Shown here: piece after piece, positions 25,611 through 33,001 of the stretch
How the letters are laid out: the number at the start of each line of letters is the position of its first letter
Position numbering within the stretch: position 1 is the stretch's first letter
Assembly: GCF_022524345.1 (NCBI RefSeq)
Contig: NZ_JAKWJU010000002.1
Span: forward strand, 6,066,001-6,130,000
Source: Streptomyces marispadix
GTDB lineage: Bacteria > Actinomycetota > Actinomycetes > Streptomycetales > Streptomycetaceae
DNA length: 64,000 nucleotides
Direction: 5' to 3'
The notes under the pieces: model-generated
What the model was told of the DNA's origin: nothing
Databases searched by the model: none
What the model saw: only the letters and a program-made list of their open reading frames with translations
Translations under genes and position numbers: made by a program

Positions 25611-27551
25611 CTGTCGACCGCAATCCTCACCGGTCCGCCGGTCGCGGGGTCGCCGCTGGAGAGCGACCTGCGGTCGCTGGGGTTCGACGTACGCGTCGCC
25701 GCCGAACCGGGCCAGGTGTCCGCGGAAGTGGCCGCCGCCCCTGCCGGTGAGCGGATCGCCCTCGTCGACCCGCACTTCACCGGTCACGTACACGCCCTGC
25801 GGCTCGCGCTGACCGACCCGCGCTTCGCGGCAGGCGCCGTCGAGGGCGCGCTGTCGGTGCAGCCGCAGGCGCGCGGCGCGCTCACCCGCGCCCTGCACGA
25901 GACGGGCGCCGCGGACCACGCCCGTACGGCCGCCGAAACCGCGGGAGCGGCGGTGGACGCGGGCCGTTCCTCCGGTGACGAGGGCCAGGTCACCGCACCG
26001 CCGCGCACCCTGCCCGACGCCGTCGCCGCCGCCCTCGAAGCGGACGAAGTCGCAGTGCACCGCCCGGAGTTGGGCCCGCTCGTCGCGTCCGTCCCCACCG
26101 GCGAGGAGGCACGCGCCGCCGCACGTGAGGCAGTCGGCGCCGTCGACGACGAGGCCGTGCGCCTGCGCAACGCGGTCAAGGCCCGCGACGGCTTCTTCAC
26201 CACGTTCTGCGTCAGCCCCTACTCCCGCTACATCGCCCGCTGGTGCGCCCGCCGTGGCCTGACTCCCAACCAGGTCACCACCGCGTCCCTGGTCACCGCG
26301 CTGATCGCCGCCGCCTGCGCGGCCACGGGCACCCGTCCGGGGTTCGTCGTCGCCGGCGTACTGCTGATCGCCTCCTTCGTGCTGGACGCGACCGACGGAC
26401 AGCTCGCCCGCTACGACCTCCAGTACTCCACCCTCGGCGCCTGGCTCGACGCCACCTTCGACCGCGCCAAGGAGTACGCCTACTACGCAGGGCTCGCCCT
26501 CGGCGCCTCACGCGGCGGCGACGACGTATGGGCGCTGGCGCTCGGCGCGATGGTCCTTCAGACCGTCCGGCACGTCGTCGACTTCTCCTTCAACGAGGCC
26601 AACCACGACGTCACCGCCAACACCAGCCCCACCGCGGCGCTCTCCAGCCGCCTCGACAGCGTCGGCTGGACGGTCTGGCTGCGCCGCATGATCATCCTGC
26701 CCATCGGTGAACGCTGGGCGCTCATCGCGGTGTTGACCGCCGCCACCACACCCCGCATCACCTTCGTGGTGCTGCTGATCGGATGCGCCCTCGCCGCCTG
26801 CTACACCACCGCGGGCCGCGTGCTGCGCTCCCTCACACGAAGGGCGAACCGCACCGACCGCGCCGCCCTCGCGCTCGCCGAACTCGCCGACGGCGGACCG
26901 CCGGCCGAGGCCTTCGCCTCGTTCGCCCGCCGCGCCCGGGTGCGCCTGCCCGGATTCGGGTCCCCCGCCGTGGCGCTTGTGGGCACCGCCGTGCTTCTCG
27001 CCTGCGCCCTGTGGACGCCGCAGGGCAGCGTCTGGACCCCTCTGGCCGCCCTCCTCTACGCCCTGACCTCGGGCCTCGCCGTCTGCGTACCGCTGCGGGG
27101 CGCACTGGACTGGCTCGCGCCGCCCCTGTTCCGTACCGCCGAATACGTGCTCGTGCTCGTCCTCGCGGTACGCGCGGACCAATCAGGGGTGAACGGCGCG
27201 CTGCCCGCCGCTTTCGGCCTGGTGGCGGCGGTCGCCTACCATCACTACGACACGGTGTACCGCATTCGCGGCGGCACCGGCGCGCCTCCGCACTGGCTTG
27301 TCCGTGCGACCGGGGGTCACGAAGGACGAGCCCTGGTCGTAGCCGTCGCAGCGGCCCTGTGGGCCGACGGCCACGGCACGGACCGGGCGGGGCAGGGACA
27401 GGTTTTGGGCCAGGAACTGGGCCAAGGTTTCACCATCGCGCTGACCACGCTCGCTGTGGCCATCGCGGCAGTGGTGCTCGTCGAGAGCATCCGCTTCTGG
27501 GTGTCCTCCAAAGCACCCGCCGTACACGACGAAACAGGAGAACCCGCATGA
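25611..27551 (+). CDS. CDP-alcohol phosphatidyltransferase-like protein with long N-terminal domain
   Basis: First gene of the exporter cassette, 646 residues. Residues 1-190 form a soluble domain (STAILTGPPVAGSPL...) that resembles a worn nucleotidyltransferase or DIPPS-type N-terminus; no catalytic motif is clear. The CDP-alcohol phosphotransferase domain begins near 205. Its signature is complete: D259, D262-G263, A266-R267, G276, D280, D284. About six to eight membrane helices follow. It would transfer a phospho-alcohol from a CDP-alcohol to a second alcohol or lipid. The only well-placed start is CTG at 25611, nine bases after AAGGAG; GTG at 25716 would remove 35 family-like residues. 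Confidence 0.85.
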   Translation: MSTAILTGPPVAGSPLESDLRSLGFDVRVAAEPGQVSAEVAAAPAGERIALVDPHFTGHVHALRLALTDPRFAAGAVEGALSVQPQARGALTRALHETGAADHARTAAETAGAAVDAGRSSGDEGQVTAPPRTLPDAVAAALEADEVAVHRPELGPLVASVPTGEEARAAAREAVGAVDDEAVRLRNAVKARDGFFTTFCVSPYSRYIARWCARRGLTPNQVTTASLVTALIAAACAATGTRPGFVVAGVLLIASFVLDATDGQLARYDLQYSTLGAWLDATFDRAKEYAYYAGLALGASRGGDDVWALALGAMVLQTVRHVVDFSFNEANHDVTANTSPTAALSSRLDSVGWTVWLRRMIILPIGERWALIAVLTAATTPRITFVVLLIGCALAACYTTAGRVLRSLTRRANRTDRAALALAELADGGPPAEAFASFARRARVRLPGFGSPAVALVGTAVLLACALWTPQGSVWTPLAALLYALTSGLAVCVPLRGALDWLAPPLFRTAEYVLVLVLAVRADQSGVNGALPAAFGLVAAVAYHHYDTVYRIRGGTGAPPHWLVRATGGHEGRALVVAVAAALWADGHGTDRAGQGQVLGQELGQGFTIALTTLAVAIAAVVLVESIRFWVSSKAPAVHDETGEPA

Positions 27552-28300
27552 TCGGCCTCGTGCTGGCCGCCGGCGCCGGACGGCGTCTGCGTCCCTACAC
27601 CGACACCCTCCCCAAGGCGCTCGTGCCGGTGGGCCCCGAGGGCGACGAGGAGTCCCAGACCGTCCTCGACATCGCCCTCGCCAACTTCGCCGCCGTCGGG
27701 CTCACCGACGTCGCCGTCGTCGTCGGCTACCGCAAGGAGGCCGTGTACGAGCGCAAGGAGGCCCTGGAGAAGAAGCACGGCGTCAAGCTCACCCTCGTCG
27801 ACAACGACAAGGCCGAGGAGTGGAACAACGCCTACTCCCTCTACTGCGCCCGCGACGTCATCAAGCAGGGCGCCCTCCTCGCCAACGGCGACACCGTCCA
27901 CCCCGTCTCCGTCGAGAAGACCCTCCTCGACGCCCGCGGCGACGGCCAGAAGATCATCCTCGCCCTCGACACGGTCAAGCACCTCGACGAGGAGGAGATG
28001 AAGGTCGTCACCGACCCGGAGAAGGGCGTCCAGCAGATCACCAAGCTGATGGACCCCTCCACCGCCAGCGGCGAGTACATCGGCCTCACCCTCATCGAGC
28101 CCGAGGCGGCCGAGGAGCTGGCCGACGCCCTGAAGACCACCTTCGAGCGCGACCCGCAGCTCTACTACGAGGACGGCTACCAGGAGCTGGTCAACCGCGG
28201 CTTCAAGATCGACGTGGCCCCCATCGGCGACGTTCAGTGGGTCGAGATCGACAACCACGACGACCTCGCAAAGGGCAGGGAGATCGCATGCCGGTACTGA
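27548..28300 (+). CDS. Sugar/polyol-phosphate nucleotidyltransferase (IPCT-like)
   Basis: A cytoplasmic NTP transferase of 250 residues. The N-terminal motif LAAGAGRRLRPYTDTLPK and the metal-binding GALLANGDTV are those of sugar-phosphate and inositol-1-phosphate/phosphocholine cytidylyltransferases. Its gene partner is a CDP-alcohol transferase, so CTP is the likely nucleotide and a CDP-polyol the likely product; that is inference. Translation is coupled by ATGA overlap to the gene before, and it overlaps the next gene by 13 bases. Choline versus inositol versus glycerol phosphate cannot be decided from the sequence. Confidence 0.88.
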   Translation: MIGLVLAAGAGRRLRPYTDTLPKALVPVGPEGDEESQTVLDIALANFAAVGLTDVAVVVGYRKEAVYERKEALEKKHGVKLTLVDNDKAEEWNNAYSLYCARDVIKQGALLANGDTVHPVSVEKTLLDARGDGQKIILALDTVKHLDEEEMKVVTDPEKGVQQITKLMDPSTASGEYIGLTLIEPEAAEELADALKTTFERDPQLYYEDGYQELVNRGFKIDVAPIGDVQWVEIDNHDDLAKGREIACRY

Positions 28301-29349
28301 CCCGCCTCATCCCGTCGCCCGTCGTCGTCGACATCAGCCGCGGCGCCCTGGACGACCTGGCGGGCCTGCTGGCCGATCAGCGGATCTCCTCCAACGGCAA
28401 GCTCGCCTTCGCCATCAGCGGTGGCTCGGGCGCGGCTCTGCGTGAGCGCTTCGCCCCCGCCCTCCCCAGCGCGGACTGGTACGAGGTCGGCGGCGGCACC
28501 ATCGACGACGCCATCAAGCTCGCCGACTCCATGAAGTCCGGGCGCTACGACGCGGTCGTGGGCCTGGGCGGCGGCAAGATCATCGACTGTGCGAAGTTCG
28601 CCGCGGCGCGCATCGGCCTGCCGCTGGTCGCCGTGGCCACCAACCTCAGCCATGACGGCCTGTGTTCGCCGGTCGCCACGCTCGACAACGACGCGGGCCG
28701 CGGCTCCTACGGCGTGCCCAATCCGATCGCCGTCGTCATCGACCTCGACGTCATCAGGGAGGCGCCGGCCCGGTTCGTACGCTCCGGGATCGGCGACGCC
28801 ATCTCCAACATCTCCGCCGTACGGGACTGGGAGCTGGCCCACACCGTGCGCGGCGAGGACATCGACGGCCTCGCCGCCGCCATGGCCCGCCAGGCCGGGG
28901 AGGCCGTGCTGCGGCACCCCGGCGGGGTCGGCGACGACGCCTTCCTCCAAGTGCTCGCCGAGGGACTGGTGCTGACCGGCATCTCCATGTCGGTCGCCGG
29001 TGACAGCCGCCCCGCCTCGGGGGCCTGCCACGAGATCAACCACGCCTTCGACCTGCTCTACCCCAAGCGCGCCGCCAGCCACGGCGAACAGTGCGGTCTG
29101 GGGGCGGCGTTCGCCACGTTCCTGCGGGGCGACCGGGAGATGTCGATGCTGATGGTCGAGGTGCTGCGGCGCCACGGCCTTCCCGTATTGCCTCACGAAA
29201 TCGGCTTCGACGAGGACGAGTTCGTGAAAGTGGTCGAATACGCCCCGGACACCCGGCCCGGGCGGTACACCATTCTCGAACACCTCGACCTGTCCGCCGA
29301 CCAGATCAGGGACGCATACCGCGACTATGCACAAGCCATCAGTAGCTGA
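28288..29349 (+). CDS. Glycerol-1-phosphate-dehydrogenase-like Fe/Zn alcohol dehydrogenase
   Basis: A 353-residue enzyme of the dehydroquinate synthase / glycerol-1-phosphate dehydrogenase superfamily (archaeal EgsA, Bacillus AraM). The NAD-binding loop VVGLGGGKIIDCAKFAA is near 90-106. Three metal ligands are in place: Asp170 in GIGDAIS, His248 in CHEINH and His265 in SHGEQCG. Known relatives reduce dihydroxyacetone phosphate to sn-glycerol-1-phosphate, but some make cyclitols. It sits between the nucleotidyltransferase and a second CDP-alcohol transferase and overlaps both, so it probably makes the phospho-polyol that is activated by CTP. Confidence 0.87.
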   Translation: MPVLTRLIPSPVVVDISRGALDDLAGLLADQRISSNGKLAFAISGGSGAALRERFAPALPSADWYEVGGGTIDDAIKLADSMKSGRYDAVVGLGGGKIIDCAKFAAARIGLPLVAVATNLSHDGLCSPVATLDNDAGRGSYGVPNPIAVVIDLDVIREAPARFVRSGIGDAISNISAVRDWELAHTVRGEDIDGLAAAMARQAGEAVLRHPGGVGDDAFLQVLAEGLVLTGISMSVAGDSRPASGACHEINHAFDLLYPKRAASHGEQCGLGAAFATFLRGDREMSMLMVEVLRRHGLPVLPHEIGFDEDEFVKVVEYAPDTRPGRYTILEHLDLSADQIRDAYRDYAQAISS

Positions 29350-30106
29350 ACTCCGCCCGGTCGTACATCCCGAGGGAGTGAAGGACCGGCGCAGCGGTGA
29401 GCACTGGGCGGGGCGGCTCTACATGCGCGAGGTGTCCCTGCGCATCGACCGGCACCTGGTGAACACGCGGGTCACGCCCAATCAGCTCACGTACCTGATG
29501 ACTGTCGCCGGTTTCCTCGCCGCCCCGGCACTGCTGGTGCCGGGGATCGGCGGGGCTGTACTCGGCGCGGTGATGGTCCAGCTCTATCTGCTCCTGGACT
29601 GCGTGGACGGCGAACTGGCGCGCTGGAAGAAGCAGTACTCCCTCGGCGGCGTGTATCTGGACCGAGTCGGTGCCTATCTGTGCGACGCCGCCGTCCTGCT
29701 GGGCCTCGGCCTGCGCGCCGCCGACCTGTGGGGCGGCGGCCGGATCGACTGGCTGTGGGCCTTCCTGGGCACCCTCGCCGCGCTCGGCGCCGTACTGATC
29801 AAGGCGGAGACCGACCTGGTGGGCGTGGCACGCCACCAGAACGGGCTGCCGCCCGTGAAGGAGGCCGCGAGCGAGCCGCGTTCGTCAGGTGTGGCGCTGT
29901 TGCGCAAGGCCGCGGCGGCGCTGAGGTTCCACCGGCTCATACTCGGGATCGAGGCGTCACTGCTGATCGTCCTCCTGGCGGTCCTGGACCAGATCAGAGG
30001 CGACCTCTTCTTCACCAGGCTCGGAGTGGCCGTGCTCGCGGGCATCGCCGTCGTCCAGACGCTGCTGCATCTGGTGTCCATCCTCGCCTCCAGCAGGCTC
30101 AAGTGA
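29327..30106 (+). CDS. Second CDP-alcohol phosphatidyltransferase-family protein, altered motif
   Basis: An integral membrane protein of 259 residues with about six helices. The CDP-alcohol signature reads D91, D94-G95, A98-R99, G108, D112, but the fourth Asp, the proposed catalytic base, is Ala116 (LDRVGAYLCDA). Either another residue (for example Asp120) serves, or the protein does not catalyse the standard transfer. It overlaps the dehydrogenase gene by 23 bases, so it is tightly coupled. With the first transferase it may form a pair with divided roles. Confidence 0.85.
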   Translation: MHKPSVAELRPVVHPEGVKDRRSGEHWAGRLYMREVSLRIDRHLVNTRVTPNQLTYLMTVAGFLAAPALLVPGIGGAVLGAVMVQLYLLLDCVDGELARWKKQYSLGGVYLDRVGAYLCDAAVLLGLGLRAADLWGGGRIDWLWAFLGTLAALGAVLIKAETDLVGVARHQNGLPPVKEAASEPRSSGVALLRKAAAALRFHRLILGIEASLLIVLLAVLDQIRGDLFFTRLGVAVLAGIAVVQTLLHLVSILASSRLK

Positions 30107-30120
30107 CGGAGGGAGCCCTC

Positions 30121-31041
30121 ATGCCGCAGCAGAGCCCCCAGCAGAGCCCCGGGCGTTCCGCGCAGACGCCGAGGCTGGGCGCCGTCGTGCTGACGATGGG
30201 CAACCGCCCCGAGGAACTGCGTGCGCTGCTCGACTCCGTCGCCAAGCAGGACGGCGACCGGATCGAGACCGTCGTGGTCGGTAACGGCGCGCCGCTGCCC
30301 GAGTTGCCGGAAGGTGTACGGACGGTCGAGCTTCCGGAAAATCTCGGCATCCCCGGAGGCCGCAACGTGGGCATCGAGGCGTTCGGCCCCTCCGGCGCGG
30401 ACGTCGACGCCCTGCTCTTCCTCGACGACGACGGCCTGCTCCCGGAGACGGACACCGCCGAACTCGTACGCGAGGCATTCGCCGCCGACCCCACCCTGGG
30501 AATCATCAGCTTCCGCATCGCCGACCCCGACACGGGCGAGACCCAGCGCCGCCATGTGCCGAGGCTGCGCGCCGCCGATCCGATGCGCTCCTCCCGGGTC
30601 ACCACCTTCCTCGGTGGCGCAAACGCCGTACGTACGAAGGTCATCGCCGAAGTCGGCGGACTCCCGGACGAGTTCTTCTACGCACATGAGGAGACGGACC
30701 TGGCCTGGCGGGCCCTGGACGCGGGCTGGTCGATCGACTACCGCGCCGACATGGTGCTGCACCACCCCACCACCGCCCCCAGCCGTCACGCGGTCTACCA
30801 CCGCATGGTCGCCCGTAACCGGGTCTGGCTCGCCCGCCGCAACCTGCCCGCCCCCCTGATCCCCGTCTACCTCGGCGTCTGGCTGCTCCTCACCCTCGCC
30901 CGCCGCCCCTCGCGCCCGGCGCTTCGCGCGTGGCTCGGCGGATTCAGGGAGGGGTGGGCCAAACCGTGCGGCGCCCGCAGGCCCATGCGGTGGCGTACGG
31001 TGTGGCGCCTGACCCGACTAGGTCGCCCGCCGGTGATCTGA
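30121..31041 (+). CDS. Family 2 glycosyltransferase
   Basis: An inverting GT-A glycosyltransferase of 306 residues, cytoplasmic face. The N-terminal strand is LGAVVLTMGNRPEELRALL, the metal-binding FLDDDG is near residue 100, and a donor-site HEETDLAWRALDAGW run is near 190. A hydrophobic stretch near 245-258 (LIPVYLGVWLLLTLA) suggests membrane contact. It follows the transferase gene by 14 bases with GGAGGG before the ATG. It probably adds a sugar to the lipid- or polyol-phosphate intermediate; the galE product is one possible donor. Confidence 0.9.
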   Translation: MPQQSPQQSPGRSAQTPRLGAVVLTMGNRPEELRALLDSVAKQDGDRIETVVVGNGAPLPELPEGVRTVELPENLGIPGGRNVGIEAFGPSGADVDALLFLDDDGLLPETDTAELVREAFAADPTLGIISFRIADPDTGETQRRHVPRLRAADPMRSSRVTTFLGGANAVRTKVIAEVGGLPDEFFYAHEETDLAWRALDAGWSIDYRADMVLHHPTTAPSRHAVYHRMVARNRVWLARRNLPAPLIPVYLGVWLLLTLARRPSRPALRAWLGGFREGWAKPCGARRPMRWRTVWRLTRLGRPPVI

Positions 31042-31108
31042 CAAGCTCGTCTCCAGCACCACCATTTCCCCCTGTTCCGCTTCGCGTGTGAGGACGAAAG
31101 TTTCCAAC

Positions 31109-32050
31109 GTGACCGAGACAACGCACGGCGGTGCGGTGGGCGTGAAGCCCCCGCCCACACCGGATGACCGTTTGTCCCCGGCCGAGCTCGCGGCCAAGTA
31201 CGGCTTGTCGGTGAGCGGGGCGCGCCCCTCGCTGCCGGAGTACGTAAGGCAGTTGTGGGCCCGGCGCCACTTCATCCTCGCCTTCTCGCGGGCGAAGCTC
31301 ACCGCGCAGTACAGCCAGGCGAAGCTGGGCCAGCTCTGGCAGGTGGTGACGCCGCTGCTGAACGCCGCCGTCTACTTCTTCATCTTCGGCGTGATCATGG
31401 GCGGCCGTAACGGCATCCCCGGCGGCCAGGGCAACTACGTGCCCTTCCTGGTGACGGGCGTGTTCGTCTTCACCTTCACCCAGACCTCCGTGCTCAACGG
31501 CGTCCGTGCGATCTCCGGCAATCTCGGGCTGGTCCGCGCGCTGCACTTCCCGCGGGCGTCGCTGCCGATCTCCATCTCGCTCCAGCAGTTGCAGCAACTG
31601 CTGTACTCGATGATCGTGCTCGTGCTGATCCTGGTCGGATTCGGTCATTTCCCCGCCTGGTCCTGGCTGTTGATCGCGCCGGCGCTCGTCTGCCAGTTCC
31701 TCTTCAACACCGGCCTGGCGCTGATCATGGCGAGGCTCGGCAGCAAGACCCCCGACCTGGCGCAGCTCATGCCGTTCATCACGCGGACCTGGCTGTACGC
31801 GTCGGGCGTGATGTTCTTCCTGCCGTACCAGCTCTCGAAGATCGACGCCCCGACGTGGGTGGTCGACCTGCTCCAGGCCAACCCGGCCGCGGTGTACATG
31901 GATCTGATCCGGTTCGCGTTCATCGACGGCTATCCGGCCTCCTCCCTGCCGCCGCACGTCTGGTCGCTGGCGCTCGGCTGGGGCCTGCTCGCGGGCATCG
32001 GCGGATTTGTTTTCTTCTGGAAGTCGGAGGAGCGTTATGGCCGTGGCTGA
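31109..32050 (+). CDS. ABC-2 exporter permease (TagG/Wzm type)
   Basis: Membrane subunit of a polysaccharide/teichoic-acid-type ABC exporter, about 313 residues. A cytoplasmic N-terminal part with the amphipathic SRAKLTAQYSQAKLG is followed by six helices (for example LLNAAVYFFIFGVIMGG and SMIVLVLILVGFGHF). The start is uncertain: GTG 31109 fits relatives, and GTG 31088 would add seven residues. The 3' end overlaps the ATPase gene by 14 bases. It carries an undecaprenyl- or phospholipid-linked product across the membrane in known relatives. Confidence 0.9.
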   Translation: MTETTHGGAVGVKPPPTPDDRLSPAELAAKYGLSVSGARPSLPEYVRQLWARRHFILAFSRAKLTAQYSQAKLGQLWQVVTPLLNAAVYFFIFGVIMGGRNGIPGGQGNYVPFLVTGVFVFTFTQTSVLNGVRAISGNLGLVRALHFPRASLPISISLQQLQQLLYSMIVLVLILVGFGHFPAWSWLLIAPALVCQFLFNTGLALIMARLGSKTPDLAQLMPFITRTWLYASGVMFFLPYQLSKIDAPTWVVDLLQANPAAVYMDLIRFAFIDGYPASSLPPHVWSLALGWGLLAGIGGFVFFWKSEERYGRG

Positions 32051-32870
32051 GGACACCCAGGAGGAGACGAAGACGGTCCAGGAGCAGGCGAGCCCTGCCC
32101 GGCAGGAGCCGTGGATCCCCACCGTCATCGCCGAGGACCTGCACATCGTCTACCGCGTCTACGGCGGCGCGAAGGGCAAGGGCAGCGCGACCGCGGCGCT
32201 GAACCGCATCATCCGCCGCAAGCCGGGCGGCGGCAGCGTCCGCGAGGTGCACGCGGTCAGGGGCGTCAGCTTCACCGCCTACCGCGGCCAGGCCATCGGA
32301 CTCATCGGCTCCAACGGCTCCGGCAAGTCGACGCTGCTGCGCGCCATCGCGGGTCTGCTGCCCGCCGAGAGCGGATGCGTCTACACCAACGGCCAGCCGT
32401 CGCTGCTGGGCGTCAACGCGGCGCTGATGAACGACCTCACTGGCGAGCGGAACGTCGTGCTCGGCGGGCTCGCGATGGGAATGTCGCGCGACCAGATCGC
32501 CGAGCGCTACCAGGGCATCGTCGACTTCTCCGGCATCAACGAGAAGGGCGACTTCATCACGCTCCCGATGCGCACCTACTCCTCCGGCATGGCGGCACGG
32601 CTGCGCTTCTCCATCGCCGCCGCGAAGGACCACGACGTGCTGATGATCGACGAGGCGCTGGCGACGGGCGACAAGAAGTTCCAGCGGCGCTCCGAGCAGC
32701 GGGTGCGCGAACTGCGCGAGGAGGCCGGCACTGTCTTCCTCGTGAGCCACAACAACAAGTCGATCCGCGACACCTGCGAGCGGACGCTGTGGCTGGAGAA
32801 GGGCGAGCTGGTGCACGACGGCCCGACTGACGAAGTGCTCAAGGAGTACGAGAAGTTCACGGGCAAGTAG
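32037..32870 (+). CDS. ABC exporter ATPase (TagH/Wzt type)
   Basis: Nucleotide-binding subunit partnering the permease just upstream, 277 residues. Walker A is GSNGSGKS (91-98), the signature is YSSGMAARLRF, and Walker B is VLMIDEALATGDKKF. There is no C-terminal carbohydrate-binding extension of the long Wzt kind, so export of a modified chain end need not be recognised. The ATG at 32037 has GGAGGAG before it; the upstream in-frame ATG at 32007 lies inside the permease. Last gene of the cassette; a perfect hairpin follows. Confidence 0.92.
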   Translation: MAVAEDTQEETKTVQEQASPARQEPWIPTVIAEDLHIVYRVYGGAKGKGSATAALNRIIRRKPGGGSVREVHAVRGVSFTAYRGQAIGLIGSNGSGKSTLLRAIAGLLPAESGCVYTNGQPSLLGVNAALMNDLTGERNVVLGGLAMGMSRDQIAERYQGIVDFSGINEKGDFITLPMRTYSSGMAARLRFSIAAAKDHDVLMIDEALATGDKKFQRRSEQRVRELREEAGTVFLVSHNNKSIRDTCERTLWLEKGELVHDGPTDEVLKEYEKFTGK

Positions 32871-32906
32871 CGCCCTGCGTGCACCTGCCGCGCACGCGAA
32901 ACGAAG

Positions 32907-32949
32907 GCGGCGGCTGATCCGGACCCCCGAGTACCGGATCAGCCGCCGC
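32907..32949. terminator. Bidirectional terminator after the exporter cassette
   Basis: A perfect 16-bp stem (GCGGCGGCTGATCCGG with its complement, arms 32907-32922 and 32934-32949) closes an 11-nt loop, between the convergent ATPase and MMPL genes. Confidence 0.85.
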
Positions 32950-33001
32950 TGTCGTGTGCGCCCCCGGCTCGGGGCGCCCGCGTCGCCGGATCTGCGTCGC
33001 G

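Noticed and set aside
30119..30121. Fusion of the second CDP-alcohol transferase with the glycosyltransferase
   Set aside because: A clear stop at 30106 and a new ribosome site with ATG 30121 separate them; the longer reading is in another frame.
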